From Bacteroidia bacterium (GTDB taxonomy: Bacteria; Bacteroidota; Bacteroidia; J057): a DNA stretch of 64,000 nt. Under the pieces are notes generated by a model. The model was given only the letters and a program-made list of their open reading frames with translations. It was not told where the DNA came from and did no database searches. How positions within the stretch are numbered: position 1 is the stretch's first letter; the number at the start of each line of letters is the position of its first letter. The DNA is taken from the NCBI GenBank assembly GCA_030430205.1, contig JAUIGE010000002.1, positions 186,001 to 250,000 on the forward strand. The letters are read 5' to 3'. The translations under genes and the position numbers were made by a program. Shown one piece after another: positions 8,403-16,821 of this stretch.

Positions 8403-8789
8403 ATGAAAAAGATCAGCCTATTACTCATCCTCTCATTTTTTGTATTAACAGCTTTCAAAAACCCTGATCTGATCATCGGGAAGTGGGAAATCGTAAAAGT
8501 CGTGGAGGAAAATGGAAAAGTGATGGAGTATCCCCGGAAATGGATTGAGTTGCTGGCGGATGGCCGCATGGAAGGGGGCGAAACAGACGTCCCCGCAACG
8601 CTTTTTGGTACCTGGGCCTACGGCGACAAGCACAAAACCATTAAGATGACTTCTGATGGAGAGATGACAAAAGATGATGGAGAGTACCGGATCAAAAAGC
8701 GCGGCAAGCTCAAAAAGGGAGAATTGATTTTGAGTAAAGGGGGCTTGACGGTTTATTTGAAGAAAATAGTGTCACAAGAAAATAAATAG
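8403..8789 (+). CDS. Exported small lipocalin-like hypothetical protein
   Basis: 128 residues. The N-terminal hydrophobic signal is MKKISLLLILSFFVLTAF. The mature part begins LIIGKWEIVKVVEENGK and later has FGTWAYGDKHKTIKM, the G.W.....(E/D)..G pattern seen in small lipocalin-like domains that Bacteroidota export in large numbers. No ligand or function is known. The base composition is AT-rich, like the sugar locus that follows. The gene is convergent with the glycosidase-kinase gene (21-bp gap). Confidence 0.6.
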   Translation: MKKISLLLILSFFVLTAFKNPDLIIGKWEIVKVVEENGKVMEYPRKWIELLADGRMEGGETDVPATLFGTWAYGDKHKTIKMTSDGEMTKDDGEYRIKKRGKLKKGELILSKGGLTVYLKKIVSQENK

Positions 8790-8809
8790 CATCCCTTGCC
8801 TCCTGTTGT

Positions 8810-10597
8810 CTATTTCTCATCCTTTACAGACACAGAATAATTTTTCTTCACTACCAAATCCGCCATGCCCTGTAGGGGTTTGACAATAATATGTTCTATT
8901 TCGAGCACCTGCTCTACAAAAGGATCATAGACTTCCCGGGTCCGTTTTTTCCTTTTTAGCAAGGTATCCTTGTAAGTCCTTTCCATGAAAATTTTGCAAT
9001 CCAATTGGTCAAGGAGTAAGGCGTAAACTCCCTCAACGATCAGGACCGATTTGTCTTTGATAATCGTCTGGTGTTCTGAAAAAATATTTTTTTCGTAGTC
9101 GACAACAGGTACTGTTATTTTCTCTTCGTGTGATTTAAATTGCCCGATGTGAGATTGTAACAACTCCATTCGTACTTCATTGGATCCCACCCAATTCAAA
9201 TCGGATTTTCTTTTTTCATGGTTTTCTTTTGGTGGCAACCAGAAGTAACTATCCTGGTGTAAAATGATGGACGAGATATTTCGCTTTTCCAGTTCTATTT
9301 GCAGGCATGTAGCCGTAACGGATTTGCCGCTACCTGATTCCCCGCAGATTCCGATAACCAATTTATCCTTATCCAGTAAGGATTTATTTTCCAGCGCATC
9401 TGCCAATTCAGTGGAAAGCTCAAAATAGGCATCCTTTATTGAAAGGGATTCCTTTATGAGCGGCATTTCGGGTATTTTTAATTTCGAAAAAGCTACAGGA
9501 TTTTCTGAAAGTATGAGGAATATGATTCCGGTGGCTGTATAACAAAGTTGCCTGGTTCCATGAGGCATGAGGTCATCCGCAGCAACATATTCATCAAAAT
9601 CAAAATCATCCAGGCCATTTAAATAATCAAAGGATAATTCCTGTAATTGTTTCAGCGCTGCTTTTTTATCCCAAAACGAGAGTGCCACAGATAACCAGCC
9701 TAACCATATCCACCAAATCCCTCCATTGTGATAATGGTGTGGCTTGTTTTTAAATGCAAAAAGATGATAGCCACGGAGGGTTTCCCATTCTGCATCTCCC
9801 TCTTCAATAACAGGATAGAATGCCGGAGGCAATTTCTCCTTTTGTATAAATTCATCTATGATCCAATCCAGGGATTGACCTACAAATGGGTGCTTTTTCC
9901 CAAAAACAATTCCCAGTAAGGCATGTGCTGCTAAATCAAACTTTTTGAAAGCGCCTCCAGGATAAAAGCTGGCATCTAAATATTCATTTTTGTCATCCCT
10001 ATATTGTTCTTCTATACAAGTCAGAATAGCATGAGATTTATCCGTCCATTCTTTGACTTCATAATTGGTTCCGAGTAGCGACAATCCCCAGGCTCTCAAG
10101 AGTTGATCGTACAAAATATAGCCTTCATAAGTATATTCATCTGCCCAATTCCCTCCTTTTGGGATATACATCAGGTGCTTACCATTATATTCGATTCCTT
10201 CTAATAAGTCTATGGTTTTCTCCGCGCTAGCCTTAAAGGCTTCCTTTTCTACGAGGCCCTCCCTGATCAAGAGCCCTACCCCTATTAAATACCAGCTACA
10301 GGAATCAATTTTGGGGCTTAAGGTACCAAAGCTTACTTTCTCAACAGTCCCATTGACAATGGTAAAGTTGGACGCAATTTGTCCCTGCTTGCCTTGTAGT
10401 TCTTTCAACCTGGAAACCGTCTGAATAAAGCCTTCAATGATTATTTTATCCTTGAGGAGAACCCCAGCAATTCCGGCCATTACGGCATCCCGGGTAAAAA
10501 TAGCCCCATAATTATCCAGATTTGTCAGGGAGGCTTTGATGCCAAAGGGGCTACTGGCGTCTTGAAGCAATTTGCGTGATTTTTCTAACCAACTCAT
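8810..10597 (-). CDS. Glycosidase (GH100/GDE-like (alpha/alpha)6 barrel) fused to uridine-kinase-like P-loop kinase
   Basis: 595 residues, cytosolic. Residues ~1-380 resemble (alpha/alpha)6-barrel glycosidases of the neutral-invertase/debranching group: NYGAIFTRDAVMAG, IDSCSWY, GNWADEYTYEGY, HYHNGGIWWIW and a closing RQLCYTATG. Residues ~410-595 are a uridine-kinase/phosphoribulokinase-type P-loop domain with Walker A GESGSGKS (419-426), a DSY motif, VEGVYALLL and a basic RTYKDTLLKRKKR helix. Together they suggest hydrolysis of an imported disaccharide followed by phosphorylation of a product by the same polypeptide, which is inference. It is the last gene of the receptor-carrier-enzyme run and lies 36 bp after the carrier. 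Substrate is unproven; sucrose is favoured by the carrier type. Confidence 0.7.
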   Translation of the reverse strand: MSWLEKSRKLLQDASSPFGIKASLTNLDNYGAIFTRDAVMAGIAGVLLKDKIIIEGFIQTVSRLKELQGKQGQIASNFTIVNGTVEKVSFGTLSPKIDSCSWYLIGVGLLIREGLVEKEAFKASAEKTIDLLEGIEYNGKHLMYIPKGGNWADEYTYEGYILYDQLLRAWGLSLLGTNYEVKEWTDKSHAILTCIEEQYRDDKNEYLDASFYPGGAFKKFDLAAHALLGIVFGKKHPFVGQSLDWIIDEFIQKEKLPPAFYPVIEEGDAEWETLRGYHLFAFKNKPHHYHNGGIWWIWLGWLSVALSFWDKKAALKQLQELSFDYLNGLDDFDFDEYVAADDLMPHGTRQLCYTATGIIFLILSENPVAFSKLKIPEMPLIKESLSIKDAYFELSTELADALENKSLLDKDKLVIGICGESGSGKSVTATCLQIELEKRNISSIILHQDSYFWLPPKENHEKRKSDLNWVGSNEVRMELLQSHIGQFKSHEEKITVPVVDYEKNIFSEHQTIIKDKSVLIVEGVYALLLDQLDCKIFMERTYKDTLLKRKKRTREVYDPFVEQVLEIEHIIVKPLQGMADLVVKKNYSVSVKDEK

Positions 10598-10633
10598 GTT
10601 ATTAGAGGTCTTTTCGATTTCTGGATTTCCAAA

Positions 10634-12013
10634 TTATGCCGAAACGGATTCAGGTTTTTTTTCTTTAATAAATAAGGCAAAAACACCTCCAAGTATCAAA
10701 AATATGCCCGCAAGTCTGATGACATTGATTGGGTTACTTCCCAACCAATCATATACAAAATACTGCATGGTGAATATTTGAATAATCATCGGAATCACGA
10801 TAAACATATTGAATATCCCCATATAGACCCCTGTTTTGTCTTTGGGAATAGAACCTGCAAGGAGTTGATAAGGCATCGCCAGCATGGAAGCCCAGGCAAT
10901 ACCTAACCCAAAAGAAAATAGGTATAGGGTTGAAATAGCGACACTTCCATCTCCAAAGGGGTTGGGGATGCTAAACATAATATCGGTGATGTTGAGATAA
11001 GGGATTGCAAGTAGTCCAATCCCACCCAATAAGAGGCTTACAAAATGGACCCCTTTGGCTCCTATTTTTCGGGCTAAAGGTACCAATGCAAAGGCGAGCA
11101 TAAAACAAACGATATTATAGGTGCCATTTGCCTGTCCTGTAAGTACCTGTGCTTGTTTAAAGCCATCCGTATTTTGGTCCAGGGTACCAAATAAAGAGAG
11201 GGATAAGGTTGAGGTAAGGTATTGCCAATAACAAAACATCGCATACCAGGTGAAAAACTTAACGGGGATGAGCTGTTTCATTGTCAAAGGCATCACTTTC
11301 ATGGCTTCAATAATGTCCTTAAACATTCTGGGGATGATATGCCCCTGGGCCTTTTCTGCCTGTATTTTTTTTAATTCTTCCTCTGTTGGGGGGTATTCTT
11401 TGGTCGTAAAAACGGAGTATAATACACTTGCAATAGATGCAAAAGCTCCAATGAAAAAGGCCCAATAGGTAGCTACAGGAATCCCATTCTCCATGGTATC
11501 GGAAAGGGCAAAAAAGCCAAGCGAGATCAGTATGGCAGGGGTGAAATTAGCGAGGGTACTTCCCAGGCCCGTAAAAAAACTTTGGGTTAAAAAACCAAGG
11601 GAAAGTTGATCCCTGTTGAGTTTATCAGATACAAATGCCCGATAGGGTTCGAGGGCAATATTATTGCCAGCATCGAGTATCCACAATAAACTTGCAGCCA
11701 TCCAGATGGTACTGGAGAAGGGCATAAAGATCAATGCAACACTTGCCAACAAAGCTCCTATCAGGAAAAAAGGCTTACGCCTTCCAAACCTGGGCGACCA
11801 GGTGCCATCACTGATGGCGCCAATAATGGGTTGGATGATCAGTCCGGTAATGGGACCCGCCAGCCAGAGAATCGGGATTTCATGTTCACTCGCACCTAAG
11901 TACTTATAAATAGCACTCATGTTACTTTGCTGTAAACCAAAACTGAATTGAATTCCAAAGAAGCCAAAATTCATGTTCCAGATTTGCCAAAAACTGAGTT
12001 TTGGTTTTTTCAT
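10634..12013 (-). CDS. Sucrose-symporter-like (GPH/SLC45 type) MFS sugar transporter
   Basis: 459 residues with about 12 membrane segments. The first loop has SDGTWSPRFGRRKPFFLIG, the RxGRRxPF motif of plant SUT, SLC45 and bacterial maltose/sucrose GPH-type symporters, and helix 1 has FGIQFSFGLQQSNMSAIYKYLGA, typical of these carriers. Role: proton-coupled import of a disaccharide across the inner membrane. It lies between the TonB receptor (outer-membrane uptake) and the glycosidase-kinase on the same strand. The gap to the receptor (127 bp) holds a terminator-like hairpin, so expression may differ from the receptor's. Confidence 0.85.
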   Translation of the reverse strand: MKKPKLSFWQIWNMNFGFFGIQFSFGLQQSNMSAIYKYLGASEHEIPILWLAGPITGLIIQPIIGAISDGTWSPRFGRRKPFFLIGALLASVALIFMPFSSTIWMAASLLWILDAGNNIALEPYRAFVSDKLNRDQLSLGFLTQSFFTGLGSTLANFTPAILISLGFFALSDTMENGIPVATYWAFFIGAFASIASVLYSVFTTKEYPPTEEELKKIQAEKAQGHIIPRMFKDIIEAMKVMPLTMKQLIPVKFFTWYAMFCYWQYLTSTLSLSLFGTLDQNTDGFKQAQVLTGQANGTYNIVCFMLAFALVPLARKIGAKGVHFVSLLLGGIGLLAIPYLNITDIMFSIPNPFGDGSVAISTLYLFSFGLGIAWASMLAMPYQLLAGSIPKDKTGVYMGIFNMFIVIPMIIQIFTMQYFVYDWLGSNPINVIRLAGIFLILGGVFALFIKEKKPESVSA

Positions 12014-12072
12014 GATTACCCGGGTTTAATTGTAATTAGCAGTTAAAAATTAGAATTGGAAAGGACCTTTTG

Positions 12073-12101
12073 AAAAAAAAGGGAGACTCCCAGCATCTCC
12101 C
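12073..12101 (-). terminator. Intrinsic terminator-like hairpin after the TonB receptor gene
   Basis: On the minus strand a GGGAGA/TCTCCC stem with a 9-nt loop is followed by eight T residues. It sits between the receptor stop (12141) and the transporter start (12013), and could reduce read-through so that the receptor is made in excess. Confidence 0.6.
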
Positions 12102-12140
12102 CTTATTAACCATATAAGTAACTTTTACAATGTATCGGTA

Positions 12141-14756
12141 TTAAAAATTATACCTTACAGATGCTGAGATAGATCTTCCAGTGATAGACCTGGCCCGCAG
12201 ATAGTTTAGCTGTCCTTCTGTAATTGACCCCTCTTCTGACTCGGTAATTCCAATTGAGTCAAGGAGGTTATTCGCGTTTAGCGAGAGTGACAATCCTTTC
12301 GTTAGGTTGACATTTACAAAGGCATTCACGATGAGATAGCCTGGCATGACCAGTTCATTGTTATCTTGTGCGAAAGCATCAGTTTGACCAATAAGACTCA
12401 AGCCAACTGCATGATTGCCAAAAGTATAGGTAGGAATGATATTGTACATCAAAGCAGGCTGTCTTCTTGGGGCATTACCCATATTATCTCCTGATGTGAT
12501 TTCTGCTTTGGTATAAGTCAAAGCCCCTCTCAGGTCAAAGTCTCCGAAGTCGAAAGCACCTTCTACTTCCAGCCCGAAAGCGGTATAGTCATTTTCTATC
12601 ACCTCTTGGGTAGTTGCCTCAAAACCACCTTCCTCGGTAGTTCCAGCATAAAAGGCCGTTACAAAAAGACCACCAAAAGAAAACTTTTGCTTATACCCTA
12701 TCTCTGCCTGGTCAATCAAATCTTTGGGATTGCCTAAGGACAGGTAAGAACCTGATGGAAAGATGGCTCTATCAGCTTTTGCCGAACCACCATGGCTGTA
12801 TCTTGCAAATATTGCCTGCTTATCACTCAATTTGTAATTAGCTCCTACAGAGTAAGATGCATATGCATAATCATAATTTACGGGATTCTTTTGAGCGAAA
12901 TCTACGGTTGCAACATTTTCTTCGATAGGTGAAATGACTCCATCATTATTTACATCAAGGGGACCTTGAGCTGTACCTGCACCTACGCCTCTTACGCTTC
13001 CCATATCATAGCGGAAGCTGGCATCAATATTTAGGTTTTCAGTAGGAGTCAAAGAAATAGAAGCATAAGGGGCGTTGATATCATATTTTGAATTGTAAGA
13101 TACCTGGCAGCAGTTACCCCAAACAGGCACACCATAAGCAAATTGCCCACCTGTACTCAGTTGCATCGAATCCGCTGTCATGATGTTAATCAATCCCGCA
13201 TTATCTCCCTGAACTTCCATCAGGTAGGAATTCCAAAGCCACGCCATGTTGATATTTTGGTGTCCTTTAAAATATCCTAAGGTTACCGTTGCATTCTCAA
13301 AAGATTTAGAAAGTTTGGTATCGCTTACCAGGTTGTCAAAATTTTTCAATTCTGTATCAAACATATGGATGACCTGAGCAAGCTCGCCCGTAAAAGGAGT
13401 CCCATCATGTGCATAGGTCAATTCAGCATCTGTCAAATCTCTGCCTGTTGCGTCAGCAACCATATTCAACATATCTTGTGTTTTGCCAACAGAAGCTGGA
13501 AATGGAGCAATAAATCTTCCAGAGTTAGAGGACAATCTGGACCTACTCTCAATTTTCCAGTTATTTCCCAAATCAAACATAAATTCTGCGCCTATAGCAT
13601 TGGAGAGAGGGCGCATGCCATCTGTAACATCAGCTCTTCTGCGTTCCCCATCAGCTCCCAATCCAAAATTGGATTGTAAGAAAACGCTATGCGGTGTGCC
13701 TTGCGTGATGTTAAAGCCATCAATAGATTCCCAGGTGGGATCCGCATTTGTACCCGTGACCTGTACGGGCATAGGCATATAGGCAGCCGTGCGGTCATTC
13801 AAATGCTTGAAATACACACGTGCATATCCATTATCAAAGGTTTTGGTCAAATTGGCTTTGATTTGACCTCCATTATTGGCGGTATAACCTGCACTTCTGG
13901 GGCCTTCGCCAGAGCGGAAAAAGCCACCCACATGGAAGCTAATTCCATTTCCGATGGGTGAACCATATTCAAAATCCGTTCTAAATGAATTGTAGTCCAG
14001 TCCAAAAGTAGAACCAATACTTCCCCCTGCTACAGCACCTGTTTTGCTAATAAAGTTGATGATACCGGCAGGTGAATTGGAAGCTTGCGTTGAGGCAGAA
14101 CCACCTCTGATAGCCTCAATTCGGGCAATATTTCCATCCGCACGGAGGAAAATATCAGAAGTAGCAAAGGCGATATCGCCAAATAGAAAGATGGGAAGGC
14201 CGTCTTCCTGCAACTGTAGATACTTGGAGCCACCAGCAGAAATCGGTACACCCCTTACCGTAATATTGGTGTTGCCATCACCGCCGGATGATTCCGATCG
14301 GATACCTGGAATCGTTCGAAAAATCTCTGCTGTAGTACGAGGTGAAGATTGCAGAATGCCGACAGGTTTAAGGGTGGTAATAGATACACTGGATTCAAGT
14401 TTTGACTTTGAATTAACCACACCTGTAACAACAACCTCGTCAAGCCCCAGGGCATCTGAGGCAAGACGGATGTCCACCTGGCCAGCCTTTTCCACGACCA
14501 CTTCTGTGCGGGAGTACCCAATATAGGATACAATCAAAGTGAAGGGTGTGGGACGATTTACTTCCAGTTCATATTTGCCTTCTGCATCTGTCCCTGTTCC
14601 TATATTGGTGGATTCTTTTACAAAGACGGTTGCCCCAGTCAACGCTTCTCCGCTTTCGTCGGTAACAGTACCTTGTATAGATACCGTCTGGGCAGAAAGG
14701 GAGGAAACAATTGAAAAAGCCAGGCATACAGCGATTGAGCGTATGAAATTTCTCAT
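12141..14756 (-). CDS. TonB-dependent receptor with N-terminal carboxypeptidase-regulatory-like domain
   Basis: 871 residues. The signal peptide ends at SLSAQ (23). Residues ~26-105 form a CarboxypepD_reg-like beta domain (IQGTVTDESGEALTGATVFV), residues ~115-235 a plug (VVVTGVV; RGVPISAGG; RIEAIRGGSAS), and the rest a 22-strand-type barrel ending in SASVRYNF. It is probably the outer-membrane importer for the sugar handled by the adjacent carrier and glycosidase. No SusD-like lipoprotein gene accompanies it, so it is not a classical SusCD pair. It is divergent from a LacI-family regulator, with a palindromic operator in between. Confidence 0.9.
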   Translation of the reverse strand: MRNFIRSIAVCLAFSIVSSLSAQTVSIQGTVTDESGEALTGATVFVKESTNIGTGTDAEGKYELEVNRPTPFTLIVSYIGYSRTEVVVEKAGQVDIRLASDALGLDEVVVTGVVNSKSKLESSVSITTLKPVGILQSSPRTTAEIFRTIPGIRSESSGGDGNTNITVRGVPISAGGSKYLQLQEDGLPIFLFGDIAFATSDIFLRADGNIARIEAIRGGSASTQASNSPAGIINFISKTGAVAGGSIGSTFGLDYNSFRTDFEYGSPIGNGISFHVGGFFRSGEGPRSAGYTANNGGQIKANLTKTFDNGYARVYFKHLNDRTAAYMPMPVQVTGTNADPTWESIDGFNITQGTPHSVFLQSNFGLGADGERRRADVTDGMRPLSNAIGAEFMFDLGNNWKIESRSRLSSNSGRFIAPFPASVGKTQDMLNMVADATGRDLTDAELTYAHDGTPFTGELAQVIHMFDTELKNFDNLVSDTKLSKSFENATVTLGYFKGHQNINMAWLWNSYLMEVQGDNAGLINIMTADSMQLSTGGQFAYGVPVWGNCCQVSYNSKYDINAPYASISLTPTENLNIDASFRYDMGSVRGVGAGTAQGPLDVNNDGVISPIEENVATVDFAQKNPVNYDYAYASYSVGANYKLSDKQAIFARYSHGGSAKADRAIFPSGSYLSLGNPKDLIDQAEIGYKQKFSFGGLFVTAFYAGTTEEGGFEATTQEVIENDYTAFGLEVEGAFDFGDFDLRGALTYTKAEITSGDNMGNAPRRQPALMYNIIPTYTFGNHAVGLSLIGQTDAFAQDNNELVMPGYLIVNAFVNVNLTKGLSLSLNANNLLDSIGITESEEGSITEGQLNYLRARSITGRSISASVRYNF

Positions 14757-14839
14757 TGGATCACTTATTAAAGTTTATGATTAAAAATTGAATGCTGTAA
14801 TTATATAGCTAATTCGATATCAAAAAAAGTGGTCCAATT

Positions 14840-14855
14840 CCGCAAACGGTTGCGG
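14840..14855. promoter_or_regulatory. LacI-family operator candidate
   Basis: CCGCAAACGGTTGCGG is a 16-bp near-palindrome (one mismatched pair) with a central CG and TTGCG/CGCAA arms, the usual form of LacI/PurR-family operators. It lies in the 146-bp gap between the divergent regulator (14903) and receptor (14756) genes, about 48 bp before the regulator start, so it could control both directions. Confidence 0.65.
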
Positions 14856-14902
14856 GATAGTTTGCTGTTGATAACTTGTTGATTTTTCTTAGTTTAGGGG
14901 AT

Positions 14903-15928
14903 ATGAAACGGGTAACAATCAAGGATTTAGCGAGCCTGCTGAGCCTCTCAACTTCAACAGTATCGAGGGCCTTATCAGACCATCCGGATATCAGCCAGGC
15001 TACCAAAAACAGGGTGAACAAAGCAGCTGAAGAGTTTAATTATACCACAAATGTGCATGCCCGATTTTTCAGAAAACAGCATTCGGGCCTCATCGCTTTA
15101 ATCTTGCCCGAGGTAAATATGTTCTTTACCCCCAATCTGATTAAAGGCATCAATAAGACAATTGATGCTTCAAAATACTCGCTGATTACATTTCTATCCA
15201 ATGATAGTTATAACAAGGAAAAAGAAATCATTAAGCAATGCTTAAGCTGGGCTGTGGAAGGGGTGCTCATTTCTTTGTCCCGGGAGACCTATGACCTCAG
15301 TCATTTGGAATCACTTACCCAGGCCGAGATAAAATGTGTTTTATTGGATAAGGCTTTGGAAAATGATCAGTATCCTGCTGTGACGATTGATAGTATGGAT
15401 GCAAGCCAAAAAGCTGTTTCCTATTTAATCGAAAAGGGACACCAAAATATTTTGGGCATTTTCGGAAACCCCAATTTTAATATCTCCCAAAAGAGGATTA
15501 ATGGCTATGAAAAAGCAATGAGGGATCGCAATCTCCCCATTTTGAAAGAGAATATAATATGCGTTGATAGGAGTACAGACCTGGATTTTATTCTCCCTCC
15601 CATATTAAATCATAATAAAGAGGTAAGCGCCATTTTCACGATGTCGGATGAGCTGCTTGCCAGGAGTCTGTATCATATACATGCACTTGGGCGGCTTGTT
15701 CCCGGAGATATATCCATTATATCTATAAGTGACGGAGACTACCCCTATTTAACACATCCGCAAACCAGTCATATAAAAGATTCTGGTAATAAAATGGGAA
15801 GGACTGCCGGCAAACTCCTGCTTCAATATATTTCTGAACCTGCCAAAACTCCTGATTCAGGACTTCTTGTTTCTACCAAATTGGTTGAATTGGGGTCTGT
15901 AGCCGATAGGGGTAGACACCATCTATGA
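14903..15928 (+). CDS. LacI family transcriptional regulator
   Basis: 341 residues from the ATG at 14903, chosen because VTIKDLASLLSLSTSTVSRALSDH, the LacI helix-turn-helix, starts right after MKR; an upstream TTG is less likely. The HTH occupies residues ~3-22, the hinge helix region ~45-58 (TTNVHARFFRKQHSG), and the rest is a periplasmic-binding-protein-like effector domain (IALILPEV; VTIDSMDASQKAVSYLIEKGH; ILGIFGNPN). It probably represses or activates the divergent receptor-carrier-glycosidase genes in response to the sugar or a product. Its stop overlaps the next gene's ATG. Confidence 0.92.
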   Translation: MKRVTIKDLASLLSLSTSTVSRALSDHPDISQATKNRVNKAAEEFNYTTNVHARFFRKQHSGLIALILPEVNMFFTPNLIKGINKTIDASKYSLITFLSNDSYNKEKEIIKQCLSWAVEGVLISLSRETYDLSHLESLTQAEIKCVLLDKALENDQYPAVTIDSMDASQKAVSYLIEKGHQNILGIFGNPNFNISQKRINGYEKAMRDRNLPILKENIICVDRSTDLDFILPPILNHNKEVSAIFTMSDELLARSLYHIHALGRLVPGDISIISISDGDYPYLTHPQTSHIKDSGNKMGRTAGKLLLQYISEPAKTPDSGLLVSTKLVELGSVADRGRHHL

Positions 15929-16746
15929 TCCACACCCTGACTCCCGCCGAAAGCATGATGCTGATGGACCCCAAAGGAGCCAAAAGCAAAGAATTGCTTC
16001 GAATTACCTTTCTCGACCTTTGCAGCAAGGGAGTACTTTCACTTGAAAACAAAGCACAAAAGGGAAAAAAAGATCTGATGTATTTCTGCTGTGGGCCGCA
16101 TTTCAAAGGCTACCCTTTTCAGCTGCATGAAAAGACCCTGGTCAATACCCTGCGCCACAAACCCAGCCTCCGGATCAACTTCAAGCAATTCATGGAATTT
16201 GCGGCTCGCAATTTTGAGTTGGATTCCTATTATAAATACGAACGTGTTGCCAGCTCTACCAGCCTTCAGCCCTACTTCAGGCAAAATATTTTTCAACAAA
16301 AATGGGGCACCAAATCCCTCCGCTCCAAAGGGAGAAAAAGGGGCGATATCATCGCCAGTCAAATTGGGGAGATAGATAATGCCATCCTCTTTCAGGAGGA
16401 TGCAAACGCGCTATTTGAAACCCTTTTCCCGCTCGGAAGCCATATCCTTTTACTCACAAATCTTGACAAAAAAGTGCTGGTTCAGGTAGACCCTGCCAGG
16501 GTAAAAAAACAAATTGATAAGCAGGCACAGGACAAAAGCCTGGAGCATGGGGGATTTGACCAGATTTTGCTATTCTGGCGCACATTTTATTCCTGGCTGG
16601 TAGAGGAAAAAATGAGAAACTCTCAGCATGCCTATGACTTTGTCTTACAACATTTCGGGCCGGAATTTGATAAGCATGCAAATCCTACAACAAGAGAAAA
16701 GAAGACAGCAAAGAGAGTCATCTCTTTGGTTTTAGATTTTATATAG
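15925..16746 (+). CDS. Conserved-looking hypothetical protein, translationally coupled to LacI
   Basis: 273 residues. The ATG overlaps the LacI stop in an ATGA arrangement, so translation is likely coupled. No signal peptide is seen. The N-terminus (LTPAESMMLMDPKGAKSKELLRITFLDLCSKGVLSLE) reads like a winged-helix-like fold in which a stretch of helices is followed by a short strand, and the middle has a basic KSLRSKGRKRGD stretch. I do not recognise the family. The coupling suggests it belongs to the regulator's transcription unit, but base composition becomes less AT-rich here and the link to sugar use is not shown. Confidence 0.7.
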   Translation: MIHTLTPAESMMLMDPKGAKSKELLRITFLDLCSKGVLSLENKAQKGKKDLMYFCCGPHFKGYPFQLHEKTLVNTLRHKPSLRINFKQFMEFAARNFELDSYYKYERVASSTSLQPYFRQNIFQQKWGTKSLRSKGRKRGDIIASQIGEIDNAILFQEDANALFETLFPLGSHILLLTNLDKKVLVQVDPARVKKQIDKQAQDKSLEHGGFDQILLFWRTFYSWLVEEKMRNSQHAYDFVLQHFGPEFDKHANPTTREKKTAKRVISLVLDFI

Positions 16747-16781
16747 GAAAGAGCAATGATCTACACTGAATGAAACACCTT

Positions 16782-16811
16782 AAATCATAAAAACCAGTGT
16801 GATCTGCGTCC
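16782..16811 (+). repeat. Interspersed ATCATAA/ATCTGCGTC-type repeat, copy A
   Basis: A 30-bp copy beginning AAATCATAAAAA and ending GTGATCTGCGTCC. It matches copy B (19143-19172) at 25 of 30 positions in the same orientation, so the pair are direct repeats flanking the RND gene. The preceding bases GATCTACACTG can also pair with CAGTGTGATC inside the repeat. Confidence 0.75.
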
Positions 16812-16821
16812 CCTCCCCCCC

